A stretch of DNA of 64,000 bases from Paenibacillus sp. MMS18-CY102 (lineage in GTDB: Bacteria > Bacillota > Bacilli > Paenibacillales > Paenibacillaceae). The stretch covers positions 94,170 through 158,169 of the forward strand of contig NZ_WSTC01000012.1 of assembly GCF_009789195.1 (NCBI RefSeq), in the 5' to 3' direction. Below the pieces are notes generated by a model. It saw only the letters and a program-made list of their open reading frames with translations. It did no database searches and was not told where the DNA came from. The stretch's first letter is position 1; the number at the start of each line of letters is the position of its first letter. The position numbers and the translations under genes are program-made. Shown piece by piece: positions 52,041-60,949 of this stretch.

Positions 52041-53618
52041 TTAACGACGTCTGCTTCTTCTGCTTCCTGCCCTGCGGGAACGGCTTGCTTGCCTCCGGCG
52101 TTGCGATTTGCCGGTTCGGCGGCTAAGCCTTCTCGATCGGCTGCCGCCACTGCTGCGGCTGCCCCTTCGCCTTGCTCGCGCCCCTCGGCGCTGCTTAGGC
52201 GATGAAGGCGGCCAAGCCGACTGGGCGAGCAGCGCGCTAGGCTCCACGGCCAACGGGCCAATCGGCTCCCCGAGCGGCAAAGCATGCAGCGTTGCATCGT
52301 CCACTTGCTTCACTTGCTCGAACGTGTAGCCCGCTTCCAACAGCGCCGTATCGGTGGTGAACGGGCGGCGTTGGCCATTCTCGAACAGGTAGACGGTTGG
52401 CGAACTGCCTTTCATCAAATGAGGCAAACCTTGCACCTTGAAATCCATCGCATCGAGCAGCTTCATCAGCCGGCTTCGATAAGCAGCAAGGCCGTAAGCC
52501 ATCTCCGCTGCATGCCCGTTGCGGCTAGCGACCGCCTCCATTTGCTTCCTGTCATCGAGCAACTCACTCACCTTGGCGATAAGCCCCCGCACATATCCAG
52601 TCGGCACCGCATACGCCTGGTTGCCAGTCGCACGCATAATCTCGGCAAGCCCTCCTGCGGCGAAGGCGACGACCGGCTTGCCGAATAATATCCCTTCTAG
52701 CGCTGTCAGCCCGAACCCCTCTGAGGCCAAGCTTGGCACAACAACCAAATCGAAAGCCGGGTAGACCGTCTCGATCTGCTCCTCGAATCGAATCCAGCGG
52801 AACCGGTCCAACACGCCTTTATTGCGCGCAAGGTCCATGCCTGCTTCAAACAAAGGCGCATCGACGGGATTGCCGATTAATAGGAACATAGCATTGGGAT
52901 AACGCCCTATCAGTTCAACTGCCATCTCCATGAAAGCGAGATAGCCTTTGTTCTCATAAATGGACGAGGCTATAAATCCGATTAGCTGCTGATGCGGCTT
53001 AATCGCCAGATTCGCGCGCCGGCGCTCCCGGTGCTTCTGCCACATCGATGGCTGCAAATCTTGCGCATTCCAGGACGGCGGCAGCAGCAGCCACTCCTTC
53101 CGATGCGGGCAAGCCCATTGGACCGGCTCCAGCGTCGATTCCGAGATGCCAACGATCCAATCGGCATATTGATCGATGACCCCGACAGCTTGGGCAGTAA
53201 ATGCCGTTCGCCGAATCGTCTCCATCAGCATCCATACGACGGGTATTCCTAGCTCCTTGGCCGCTATCGCCGGCATCGGATGAACGGACGTATTCACAAG
53301 CACCGCGTCTGGGCGCCGCTCAGCCAGCAATTGCACGAGAGCAGCATACTCGGGCGTGCTGCGGAATTGGTGAAGCTCTTCCATCAGATGAGACTGCGCC
53401 AAATAAAGCGAGACCGCGAGCGGCACAGGAAGCACGAAGATCGAAATGCCGGCAGCAGCCGCTCGCTCTGACAGATAGCCATTATTCGGAACGACGAGTG
53501 TACATGCAAAATACGGCTTAAGCTCTTGTAGCATGAACAGCAGAAGCTTCTCCGCCCCGGTGACATAGGCCGGGCTGCAAATATGCGAGAAGACGTACAA
53601 TTGCGGCTTGGAACGCAA
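52041..53618 (-). CDS. GT4-family glycosyltransferase with ENGQRRP domain and Arg-rich tail
   Basis: This GT-B glycosyltransferase of about 525 residues has the catalytic part in its first 400: TGAEKLLLFMLQEL, ASSIYENKGYLAFMEMAVEL, and SEGFGLTALEGILFGKPVVAF. Residues about 410-460 form a small extra domain (YLFENGQRRPF ... LPLGEPIGPL) that recurs in the GT2 at 57597. The last 50 residues are almost all Arg, Ser, Gly and Ala and look unstructured and strongly basic. AGGAGG lies eleven bases before a TTG at 53618. A GTG at 53630 overlaps the ribosome site and is less likely. The tail may anchor the enzyme to an acidic surface. Confidence 0.85.
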   Translation of the reverse strand: MRSKPQLYVFSHICSPAYVTGAEKLLLFMLQELKPYFACTLVVPNNGYLSERAAAAGISIFVLPVPLAVSLYLAQSHLMEELHQFRSTPEYAALVQLLAERRPDAVLVNTSVHPMPAIAAKELGIPVVWMLMETIRRTAFTAQAVGVIDQYADWIVGISESTLEPVQWACPHRKEWLLLPPSWNAQDLQPSMWQKHRERRRANLAIKPHQQLIGFIASSIYENKGYLAFMEMAVELIGRYPNAMFLLIGNPVDAPLFEAGMDLARNKGVLDRFRWIRFEEQIETVYPAFDLVVVPSLASEGFGLTALEGILFGKPVVAFAAGGLAEIMRATGNQAYAVPTGYVRGLIAKVSELLDDRKQMEAVASRNGHAAEMAYGLAAYRSRLMKLLDAMDFKVQGLPHLMKGSSPTVYLFENGQRRPFTTDTALLEAGYTFEQVKQVDDATLHALPLGEPIGPLAVEPSALLAQSAWPPSSPKQRRGARARRRGSRSSGGSRSRRLSRRTGKSQRRRQASRSRRAGSRRSRRR

Positions 53619-53793
53619 GAAGACGCTCACCTCCTAACAGTTGATGCTCCACTACAATGTTCACAACAATCCCAGGTAGTACAATATATTGGCGAGACGG
53701 CCGTCATGGCACGACAGATGAACCCTCAACAAATGCACAAAAATCGGCGGTTCAGACACTGCGCCTGCCGCGCTGCGCGTCTGCCCGCCTCCT

Positions 53794-54918
53794 TTAGCCG
53801 AACAATATGGACAGCATCGTCTCTAAGCGCTTCGTATACGTGTGGTCGCGCATCGTCCGGTACAATCCGCGCAGTGCAATTTGCTGCCGCTCCTGCTCAT
53901 GGTTCAAGTAATAATCAATCTTCTCGACCATTTCCTCTGGCGAAGCATACGTAATAATCTCGACATCCGGCGTATAGTACAACGGCAAATCCTCACGTAA
54001 ATCCGTCAGCTGCAACGTGCCGCAAGCCGATATCTCGAAGGTGCGGGGATTCGGCGAGACGGCCCCTATGTTCGCGCTGTTATTATTAAATGTTTCATCA
54101 TCATGCGCCCGATGCATGTTAATGACGATCTGGGCCCCATTGTACGTATGCGCAGTCTCTTGGGGATCCATCCAGCGGCCAAGCGCGATCTTTGGTTCGA
54201 GCATAGCGAAATCGCGCAGGCGCTCCCACCAAATTCCGCTGATGAGGGTATCCTTCGTGGACAAATAGCCCGTAATTTGATTAAAGAATTCGACGCGCCT
54301 CCAATAGGCCGAACCGACGAAGCTAATTTCCCGCCGCATCGCTTTGGGCGGATTTATCGGGCGGAAGGAAGCTGGATCTACACCAAGCGGCAAATAATGG
54401 ACATTCTTGCAGCCAAGCGCGCGATAATAATCAACACAAGTGCGCTCCAGCGTAAAAATGTCATCATAATGCGGCGCGAGCCGGGATGTTATGTCCGTAT
54501 AGTAAGGGTCATCCGTGAACCAGACAACGGTTCGAATGCCCAGGCGACGCATCTCGTCAACCTGCTCCGTATCAAATTCCAGCCCGTCCAGCACGATGAC
54601 GGCATCCGGTTTGAGCCGGGCTGCTACTTCCGCAACGGGCTGATTGGACGTGGTGATGCTAAGCCTTGCCGTTAAAGCGCGAAGCGTTTGTGCGATCGAT
54701 TCGTCTAGCGGAGAATAAGGGAATCCTTTGCCCGTCGCAACGAACAACACATGAGCTGGCGTGACACGAACGTCCTGCGGCAGTGTCCGCAGCAGCGATT
54801 CACATCTGCCGTACCAATAGCCATGGTCCCAGCCCCTGCGGAATCCTTCCTCCCGCCCATGCCGGAACGCCGCTTCTCGGCTGGCCTGCCGCATAATCTG
54901 ACTTCTCGGCGTAGCCAA
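53794..54918 (-). CDS. CgeB-like spore-maturation glycosyltransferase with aromatic-glycine repeat
   Basis: This 374-residue protein resembles CgeB, which helps build the outermost spore layer in Bacillus subtilis. It has VVWFTDDPYYTD, LGCKNVHYLPLGVDP, SFVGSAYWRRVEFF, and SPNPRTFEISACGTLQLTDLR, as in GT-B proteins of the group. Before the catalytic part is GREEGFRRGWDHGYWYG, a repeat of aromatic residues and glycine every four positions. The start is probably the TTG at 54918, eight bases after AAGGAGG; a GTG at 54927 overlaps that site. It is a paralogue of the gene just upstream. Confidence 0.82.
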   Translation of the reverse strand: MATPRSQIMRQASREAAFRHGREEGFRRGWDHGYWYGRCESLLRTLPQDVRVTPAHVLFVATGKGFPYSPLDESIAQTLRALTARLSITTSNQPVAEVAARLKPDAVIVLDGLEFDTEQVDEMRRLGIRTVVWFTDDPYYTDITSRLAPHYDDIFTLERTCVDYYRALGCKNVHYLPLGVDPASFRPINPPKAMRREISFVGSAYWRRVEFFNQITGYLSTKDTLISGIWWERLRDFAMLEPKIALGRWMDPQETAHTYNGAQIVINMHRAHDDETFNNNSANIGAVSPNPRTFEISACGTLQLTDLREDLPLYYTPDVEIITYASPEEMVEKIDYYLNHEQERQQIALRGLYRTMRDHTYTKRLETMLSILFG

Positions 54919-54949
54919 AATAGCCACCTCCTTCTCGATCCATCTGAGT

Positions 54950-56086
54950 TTAATTAAAATAACCGAGCGCCTGCATAACCTGCTCCATCCGTGACATGTA
55001 AGTATGCTCCCTCAATGTTCGGGCAAGCCCCTTCACGGCAATCGCACTGCGCAGCTCTTCGTTCGCGAGATAGAAACGAATTTTCTCGCCTAGCTCCTGC
55101 GCACTTTGGAACGTGTCGAGCTCAATTCCCGGCTGGTAATGCTGGATTAAATCATCCCGGATGTCCGTCAGCTGTAGCGTACCGCATGCAGCGATCTCGT
55201 ACGTGCGCGGATTAATCGACCTCCCGGGGTATTGGTAGGTGTTCTTATTATCCAGTCCCGCTTCAGTCGTTCGATGCATATTAATGACAATTCTAGCGCC
55301 GTTATAATATTGAATGGACTCTTCAACAGGCAGCCAGCCTTGCCGAATAAACCGCTTCAAACGGTCATACGAAGCTAGGCGCTCCCACAGCCCCCCAGCG
55401 ATAAACACTTTTAAACCGACCAATTGCTCGGCAAGCGCATCGAACAGTTCTACGCGGTTCCAGAATGCCTGACCGATGAAACAAACGTCTGACCGATAGG
55501 CGTGAGCAACGGAGAATGGCTTAAACAACGCAGGATGAACGGCGAGCGGCATATAATGCACATCGCTGCACCCAAGCGATTGATAGAGCGGGATCGTGCT
55601 CAGCTCATGCGTCAGAACCGTATTGTAATGCGGAGCCACTTTGACCGTGTCCTCCGTTACGTAAGGGTCATCAGCGAACCAAATCACAGTGCGAATGCCG
55701 GCGGCTCGAATCGTATCAATCTGCTCGAAGTGATTATCAGGAAACACATGCAGCCCGTTAAGCACGAATACGAGATCTGGACGAATGAGCATTGCTTGCT
55801 CCGCCATCCGTTCCGCCGGAACGACATGGAGCTCTTTGACCGTCTCCCTGAGTGCGTGCGTGACCCCTTCGTCAATCGCCTGAAACCCTTGTGGCACATA
55901 GATCGCCCTTACGTTCCTTCTTCTTGCAACGGGCATCGCGGTATGGCGAAGGACAGCTTCGCAAGCGCCATCGCGCCAGCCCATCCGGTAGCCTGCCTCA
56001 AAACCTGCGACCGCTGCATCGGCATGGGGCACAATTACCGGGCCTGGCATCGCGCTATGGATGCCAGCTCGCCTATTCCGGCTCAT
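54950..56086 (-). CDS. CgeB-like spore-maturation glycosyltransferase
   Basis: This 378-residue CgeB-like protein is a paralogue of its neighbour. It has TVIWFADDPYVTED, LGCSDVHYMPLAVHP, CFIGQAFWNRVELF and NPRTYEIAACGTLQLTDIRDDL. Its N-terminus has AGFEAGYRMGWRDG, the same four-residue aromatic-glycine repeat. The ATG at 56086 has GAGGTG six bases upstream. The frame extends to 56176, but that part (MGHSPILP...) has no ribosome site. The pair suggests that this locus decorates the spore coat or crust. Confidence 0.82.
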   Translation of the reverse strand: MSRNRRAGIHSAMPGPVIVPHADAAVAGFEAGYRMGWRDGACEAVLRHTAMPVARRRNVRAIYVPQGFQAIDEGVTHALRETVKELHVVPAERMAEQAMLIRPDLVFVLNGLHVFPDNHFEQIDTIRAAGIRTVIWFADDPYVTEDTVKVAPHYNTVLTHELSTIPLYQSLGCSDVHYMPLAVHPALFKPFSVAHAYRSDVCFIGQAFWNRVELFDALAEQLVGLKVFIAGGLWERLASYDRLKRFIRQGWLPVEESIQYYNGARIVINMHRTTEAGLDNKNTYQYPGRSINPRTYEIAACGTLQLTDIRDDLIQHYQPGIELDTFQSAQELGEKIRFYLANEELRSAIAVKGLARTLREHTYMSRMEQVMQALGYFN

Positions 56087-56284
56087 ACGGTTCACCTCAT
56101 CTCCACCATATGCTCTCCATGTCGAACACACATAGGGTATGTGCCGCGTGTCCGGCAAAATTGGCGAATGTCCCATTCGTTATTCGGCTTGTCCATACAT
56201 GCCAAATAACCCGATTGGCAACCATTGGATGGGCCATTCCCATCCGCATGGCGCTAACCGGGCATTCGAAGGCGCCCCCACCGA

Positions 56285-56566
56285 TTATGGCTGCTGCTCA
56301 TAGGCAAGCTGATGACCATCCTCGAAGCCTTTGGCAAAGCCCGCATTGTAGCCCTCATTGTACGCTTGGTCAAACCCTTGGTTGTACGCTCCTTGCTCCG
56401 TTTGAGCCGGACGCTTCCGCCCAGCCGCGGCTCGCCTTCTCGCAGCCGGCTTAGGCTTGCGTGTGGAGGCTCTTTTTCTGGCACGCGGCTTTACAATCCG
56501 CCGGCTTCGTTTCTTCGTCCCTGCCGCCGGCCGCCTTGCCCGCTTCGCACTCTTGCTCGCTCTCAT
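56285..56566 (-). CDS. Small basic protein with aromatic-glycine repeats
   Basis: I do not recognise this 93-residue protein. Residues 1-53 are about half Arg and Lys with Ala and Pro, resembling a histone-like tail. Residues 57-90 are an acidic run of four-residue repeats, YNQGFDQAYNEGYNAGFAKG, with aromatics and glycines in register. The same repeat is found at the N-terminus of three glycosyltransferase-type proteins in the locus. AAGGAGG lies seven bases before the ATG. It overlaps the upstream small gene by four bases. It may be a structural or scaffold protein to which the enzymes bind, but this is inference. Confidence 0.7.
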   Translation of the reverse strand: MRASKSAKRARRPAAGTKKRSRRIVKPRARKRASTRKPKPAARRRAAAGRKRPAQTEQGAYNQGFDQAYNEGYNAGFAKGFEDGHQLAYEQQP

Positions 56567-56862
56567 TCTTCATCCTCCTTAACCAACCGGCTGCTGATGC
56601 ACGCCTTCCGCTGCAGCCACGGCCCTGCAGGCCGCCCACGCCGCTGCTCGCCAAGCCGGGTCCCAGCAGCGGACTCCACTAGCATCTGCTGCATGCGCGC
56701 GAGCCGCTCGACATTCTCCTTCAAGGAGCGGGCGAGCGGGTCGGAGCGTTCTGCAACGTCTGCGATCGATTCCAATATTCGCGCAAGCGCGTGCTGGCTC
56801 CGCGCAATAGCTGCCACCAGCTCCAGCTTCACGGCACGCTCTTTATGCTGTAATCGGCTCAC
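56563..56862 (-). CDS. Small helical protein of unknown function
   Basis: This is a 99-residue protein with no recognised family. Residues 1-65 are predicted amphipathic helix with regular hydrophobic positions (LELVAAIARSQHALARILESI), and the C-terminus has RRGRP and an acidic end. It starts with GTG inside a GTGA overlap with the upstream gene, and its stop overlaps the next ATG. This coupling in a four-gene run of small proteins supports a real gene. It probably forms oligomers with its small neighbours. Confidence 0.6.
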   Translation of the reverse strand: MSRLQHKERAVKLELVAAIARSQHALARILESIADVAERSDPLARSLKENVERLARMQQMLVESAAGTRLGEQRRGRPAGPWLQRKACISSRLVKEDEE

Positions 56863-57194
56863 AACCTGCCCCCTGATTGTCCGCCCCCGAACAGATTACT
56901 GCCGTCGTCGCCGCTGTCCAGCCCATGCTCCAACGCAACCTTCATAATCGCATTCATGCCCCGGCCCAGCTTCGTCAAGCCATCGATCACCTCAACGATC
57001 TGGTCATGCAGCCGCATCGTTTCTTTCAACTGCTGGTGTTGCTCATTGAAGGAATCCGATGAGACATGATTGAGCATCCAGTTTCGTACTTTTTCCGCTT
57101 CTACCGCCTTCGCTTCCAGAATCATCGAGACGTTCCATTGCAGCTTGGCGGCGGTGTCGAGCATACGCTTATAAGCCTGTTCGCGGTCCGCCAT
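56859..57194 (-). CDS. Small helical protein of unknown function
   Basis: This is a 111-residue protein without a recognised family. It is largely helical (QAYKRMLDTAAKLQWNVSMILEAK, HDQIVEVIDGLTKLGRGMNAIM) and ends in a flexible Gly/Asp/Ser-rich tail (GDDGSNLFGGGQSGG). The ATG at 57194 is preferred to the frame opening at 57206, which overlaps the GGAGG ribosome site. It is coupled to the next gene by overlap. Position in the glycan operon suggests a role on the spore or cell surface. Confidence 0.6.
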   Translation of the reverse strand: MADREQAYKRMLDTAAKLQWNVSMILEAKAVEAEKVRNWMLNHVSSDSFNEQHQQLKETMRLHDQIVEVIDGLTKLGRGMNAIMKVALEHGLDSGDDGSNLFGGGQSGGRL

Positions 57195-57223
57195 TGTCCA
57201 AAGCAACCTCCCCTGCCAAAAGG

Positions 57224-57529
57224 CTATTCTTCATCCTCTTCCATCTCCATGATGACGTGGTACAGTTGTTCCGCCATCATCTCTTGGAGCTCTGCCACGC
57301 TATTCAAATACGCAATGACGCTGTTCGTCACGCCATTAGCTTGATCGAGCAGCCCCGCGAACCCGCCCAGCTCGGGATCTTCGTCCGGGAGTGCATGCAC
57401 GACCTGCGCCATACGGACAGCAACATGCCGTTTTGCTTCCAACACCCTAACCAGCTGGCGATTCGTGTGGGATACATGCTCAATCAACGCATCAATTGGA
57501 TCCTCCACGGGCGTTGCCCCTCTCCCCAT
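57224..57529 (-). CDS. Small helical protein of unknown function
   Basis: This is a 101-residue acidic helical protein with no family I recognise. It has heptad-like helices (ALIEHVSHTNRQLVRVLEAKRH, TNSVIAYLNSVAELQEMMAEQL) and an acidic end MEMEEDEE. It shows weak resemblance in layout to the two neighbours downstream, suggesting a small paralogous set. The start could be ATG 57529 or GTG 57508, the latter with a better GAGAGGGG site. Confidence 0.55.
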   Translation of the reverse strand: MGRGATPVEDPIDALIEHVSHTNRQLVRVLEAKRHVAVRMAQVVHALPDEDPELGGFAGLLDQANGVTNSVIAYLNSVAELQEMMAEQLYHVIMEMEEDEE

Positions 57530-57596
57530 GCCTTGCTGTTACCAGCATATGCGGCGAATGTATTGCGGTGACTCCGGCACACTTGGCTATCTGCCG

Positions 57597-59000
57597 CTAG
57601 AGCAGCTGGCGAAGGGTAATTGGAGCAATGATGGGCAGCCCTTCCGGCAGTTCGCCCAACTCCGAATCTGTTAATGTTAAAGCCTTGCGCCTATCAAAGC
57701 CCCACTTCATCGCTGCAGCAGCTGTTACGATTGGCCGTTTAACGTTACCTTCTATTAGAAAGCGAATGTTTCCGCTCTCCCCCATTACGACCGTACCGTC
57801 TCGAAATATCGAACGTTGAAGCTCGGCTGCACGGAGCCGTGCCTCCAATTCACTTGCATGAATGGACTGCCCGATCGAATACCGGCGAATATCCAATTGG
57901 GACAATCTTGTTATGGGCAAGGCTAGCTCGCCTTCTAGCGGCCGCCGCTGGCCATTTTCCAGCCAGAACACGATGTCCCCGACTCCTTTGACCAGCACGC
58001 CTTCAGGATAGAAAGCAGATTCCCCCCGGGGAATCGCAACCAGCCCATCTTTCGGCTCTTCCTTGATTCGGCGCTGCTCATTCACGCGATGAACCCACTC
58101 GAAGGGATTTCCCCATTTTTCCATATAAAACTGCATATTATGTTCGTTAACCGACTCGAATTCACTGCCGAGCGCCTTCATGCTCACGCTCCCGTAATGA
58201 TGAATGAACGAATCGCGCGCAATGACGAGCGTGTAGCCCTGCAACCGTACACGAATGTTAAAGTCATCATCCTCGTAATTGCCGATTTCGTAGCCTTCGT
58301 CAAAGTAGCCAGTCCGCTCCAGCAGTTCCCGGCGGAACAATAAGCAGAAGCCCGTCAATCGGTCGGTGCGCTGCCACTTGCTAGGATCGGTCTGGTTATT
58401 GTGCTTCGCATACTCATACATGTCTTCAATTTCCTCATAAGGAACCTCGACACGCTGGTCGCCGCTAATATAATTCGTCACCGGACCAACCATGCCGATG
58501 CGCGCATCGCTGTTCAGGCAAGCCAGCATATTATCCAGCCAGTTGTCCGTGACTAGCGTGTCATTGTTGAGCAGCAGCACAGTCGTCCCTTTTGCCATCA
58601 TTAAGCCCGCATTTACAGCACCTGAAAACCCTAGATTGCTGTCCAGAATACGATAGCGAACCTGCGTACCGATTTCCCGCAAGTAAGCGCTCGTCTCATC
58701 GGTCGAATGGTTGTCGACGACGATAATCTCATAGGGCAAATCCGTATGGTCGCCAATGCTCTCGATACAGGACTTCAAATAATTCGCTTTGTTATAGGTC
58801 GGAATGATAATGCTCGTGCCTTCAAAATGAGTCTCGAAACTCTCGAATCCCGAGCGTTGGCCTTCATCATAGCCCGCGCTATATCCTCTCTCGTAACGCT
58901 GCTGCAGCCGCTCGGCCGGTTTCCTTTGCCTTGGCGCACTGCGCCTTGTTCTGCGATTCGAGCGTCGAAGCGGCTTTGCGGTGCTTCTCATGCCCTTCAT
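57597..59000 (-). CDS. GT2-family glycosyltransferase with basic N-terminus and two ENGQRRP-type repeats
   Basis: This 467-residue protein has a basic segment to about residue 32, then RYERGYSAGYDEGQRSG, the locus's aromatic-glycine repeat. The GT2 domain spans about 60-310 with TSIIIPTYNKANYLKS, EIIVVDNHSTDET, LLLNNDTLVTDNW and EIGNYEDDDFNIRVR. After it lie two copies of a small domain, one with FWLENGQRRPL and one with FLIEGNVKRPI, both followed by helices and a conserved Leu-Pro-Gly end. Starts at ATG 59012, 59000 and 58991 are possible; 59000 and 58991 have the best sites. It is a likely surface-glycan enzyme. Confidence 0.85.
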   Translation of the reverse strand: MKGMRSTAKPLRRSNRRTRRSAPRQRKPAERLQQRYERGYSAGYDEGQRSGFESFETHFEGTSIIIPTYNKANYLKSCIESIGDHTDLPYEIIVVDNHSTDETSAYLREIGTQVRYRILDSNLGFSGAVNAGLMMAKGTTVLLLNNDTLVTDNWLDNMLACLNSDARIGMVGPVTNYISGDQRVEVPYEEIEDMYEYAKHNNQTDPSKWQRTDRLTGFCLLFRRELLERTGYFDEGYEIGNYEDDDFNIRVRLQGYTLVIARDSFIHHYGSVSMKALGSEFESVNEHNMQFYMEKWGNPFEWVHRVNEQRRIKEEPKDGLVAIPRGESAFYPEGVLVKGVGDIVFWLENGQRRPLEGELALPITRLSQLDIRRYSIGQSIHASELEARLRAAELQRSIFRDGTVVMGESGNIRFLIEGNVKRPIVTAAAAMKWGFDRRKALTLTDSELGELPEGLPIIAPITLRQLL

Positions 59001-59015
59001 CCTTTCTCCCATTTC

Positions 59016-60128
59016 TTAGGGCGAAAGCTGTATTTGGCCTTTGACGATAGCGTCAGCCATATGGCCAAAATCAAGCGCAACCTTCCCCAGCTCCTCTGCA
59101 ATTCGCCATGCGATCACCGTTGCCGGTATGCCGGCTGCGACCAACGCTAGATCGAACTGCGCCGCCTGTGCCTCCGCCATCACCCGCTCAATGTCGGCAA
59201 ACCCTCTCACCGGCGCAATGACTCCGGAGACGGTGTATCCTGCACCATTGAGCACATTCGCCAGCGATGGACAGGTATTGCCGATGAGCAGCAGGCGTTT
59301 GCCGCGAATGAGCGGCTGCAGCAGCCCCGCTTGAAAGAGGCTGTAGTTAATCGTTGATGACGTCATTCGAAGCTGGCGCACGGGAATGCCATGTTCTCTT
59401 AGCACGGGGAATAGGAGCGGTTGAAAATATTTGCGGCGCGAAAGCGGCACGCCAACAATATGGGCACTGCTCACTGCTCGCGCCAGCAAATCACGTGCAG
59501 CCAGATCCGGCGGCGTTACCCCCGCATACGGCAAGTAAGGGGCTTCTTGCATAATCGTGCCCGTTGGATAGATGACATCCTGCGCTAACGCCATCAGCTC
59601 GCCATCGCCAATCCGAATGACGGAGCAAGGCACCGAATCCCGGATTGCCGTTTCCAGCTCATGATAAACAGCCTCGGTATCTAGCAACGGTATCGCTGTA
59701 GGCAGGAGCTTCTCTACCCCTGCGGCAATCACATCGCGCAGCTCGATATCGGGAAGCAGCGCATTCGCGGGAATTGCCTTCTCCAACCATTGCTCGCCTG
59801 CTGCGTACACTGCATCCTCAAACGGGTCCTCGACCCCATTCTCGCCGATCGGGCGAGGCGCTGGCGCCGGTTGTGTTGCTGCCAATGGCTTCACGGCATC
59901 CGCGAACATTGGCTCTGCCGCCGGAACCGGCTGTAGACGTAAGCCCGCTTGCGTTCCTTTCGATGAGCGGCGGCGCGCCTTGCGGCGGCGTTTGGCCGGC
60001 ACAACAGCCGCAGCCTTTCGTTTCCGCCTAGCACCTTCCGTCGGCACTACGGCACGCAACGGGCGCCGAAGGCTCCGTACGCTTCGTCCTGAGCTTGCGA
60101 CTGCTGGCTTCATTCGTGGCTGACGCAT
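59016..60128 (-). CDS. GT-D-fold (DUF1792-type) glycosyltransferase with Arg/Lys-rich N-terminus
   Basis: The 370-residue protein has an N-terminal basic tract at about 8-65 (RKRKAAAVVPAKRRRKARRR), a Pro/Ala-rich linker and a C-terminal domain of the GT-D type seen in streptococcal adhesin glycosylation. Motifs are SVIRIGDGELMALAQD, LARAVSSAHIVGVPLSRR, RGKRLLLIGNTCPSLANVL and DLALVAAGIPATVIAWRIA. The ATG at 60128 has GGGGTG six bases upstream and follows the nucleotidyltransferase stop by four bases. The longer open frame to 60287 lies over that gene and is a shadow. Confidence 0.8.
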   Translation of the reverse strand: MRQPRMKPAVASSGRSVRSLRRPLRAVVPTEGARRKRKAAAVVPAKRRRKARRRSSKGTQAGLRLQPVPAAEPMFADAVKPLAATQPAPAPRPIGENGVEDPFEDAVYAAGEQWLEKAIPANALLPDIELRDVIAAGVEKLLPTAIPLLDTEAVYHELETAIRDSVPCSVIRIGDGELMALAQDVIYPTGTIMQEAPYLPYAGVTPPDLAARDLLARAVSSAHIVGVPLSRRKYFQPLLFPVLREHGIPVRQLRMTSSTINYSLFQAGLLQPLIRGKRLLLIGNTCPSLANVLNGAGYTVSGVIAPVRGFADIERVMAEAQAAQFDLALVAAGIPATVIAWRIAEELGKVALDFGHMADAIVKGQIQLSP

Positions 60129-60132
60129 CGCT

Positions 60133-60900
60133 TCACCCCGTTCCTTCTCCTTGCTCTGTTTCACCGTCGCTGCTTCGATTACCCAACATTTGATGCGCTG
60201 CTTCATGAAGCGACTCGAATGTGCCTGCATCCGCCCACCAGCCTTCGAGTGTTGCGAAGGATAACAAGCTTCGCTGCGCGTAAGCATTGTTCAAATCCGT
60301 AATCTCAAGCTCCCCGCGTTGGGATGGAGCGAGGTCCCCGATCAGCGAGAAAACGGCCGAGTCATAAAAATAGATGCCAGTCACGCTGTAGTCCGTATCG
60401 GGATGCTCCGGCTTCTCCGTAATGCGCGTAATGATTGGGCCGCCCTCACTGTGGCCGAATGTCGGCACACCGTAACGATGCGGGTCCTCTACTTGTTTCA
60501 GCAGCACCATCGCACCTGCTTCTTGCCGTTCATACTGCTGCGCATAAGGCCGCAGCGAATGCTCGAACAGATTGTCGCCCAGCAACAGTACGAACTTCTC
60601 GCCGCTTCCTACGAATGGCTCCGCCAAATCTAGCGCTTGCGCAATGCCGCCTGCCTCCTCCTGAATTCGATAGGTCAGCGACACGCCCAGCTCCTCGCCG
60701 CTGCCTAGATACTGAATGAACATCCCGGCAGCCATTCGGCCCGTAATGAGCATGATCTCAGTTATGCCTGCCTCCTGCATTTTTGCCACCGCATAATGAA
60801 TCATCGGATAACGGCCGACCGGCAGCATATGCTTATTCAAATATCCGGTTAACGGCTTCAGCCGCGTTCCAGTTCCACCGGCTAATATAACAGCCTTCAA
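60133..60900 (-). CDS. Nucleotidyltransferase (RmlA/SpsI-like glucose-1-phosphate thymidylyltransferase)
   Basis: This is a cytoplasmic enzyme activating sugar-1-phosphates as NDP-sugars. The 255 residues show KAVILAGGTGTRLKPLT, NKHMLPVGRYPMIHYAV, LLLGDNLFEHSL, GVPTFGH and RGELEITDLNNAY. It lacks the long C-terminus of tetrameric RmlA, like the short group that includes spore-coat SpsI. The start is TTG at 60900, seven bases after AGGAGGGG; the open frame to 61113 has no ribosome site. No RmlB/C/D set is present nearby, so the sugar made is uncertain. Confidence 0.87.
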   Translation of the reverse strand: MKAVILAGGTGTRLKPLTGYLNKHMLPVGRYPMIHYAVAKMQEAGITEIMLITGRMAAGMFIQYLGSGEELGVSLTYRIQEEAGGIAQALDLAEPFVGSGEKFVLLLGDNLFEHSLRPYAQQYERQEAGAMVLLKQVEDPHRYGVPTFGHSEGGPIITRITEKPEHPDTDYSVTGIYFYDSAVFSLIGDLAPSQRGELEITDLNNAYAQRSLLSFATLEGWWADAGTFESLHEAAHQMLGNRSSDGETEQGEGTG

Positions 60901-60949
60901 AATTACACCCCTCCTGTACCGATCAGTTGGCTTGCCCATCCTATTGCTT

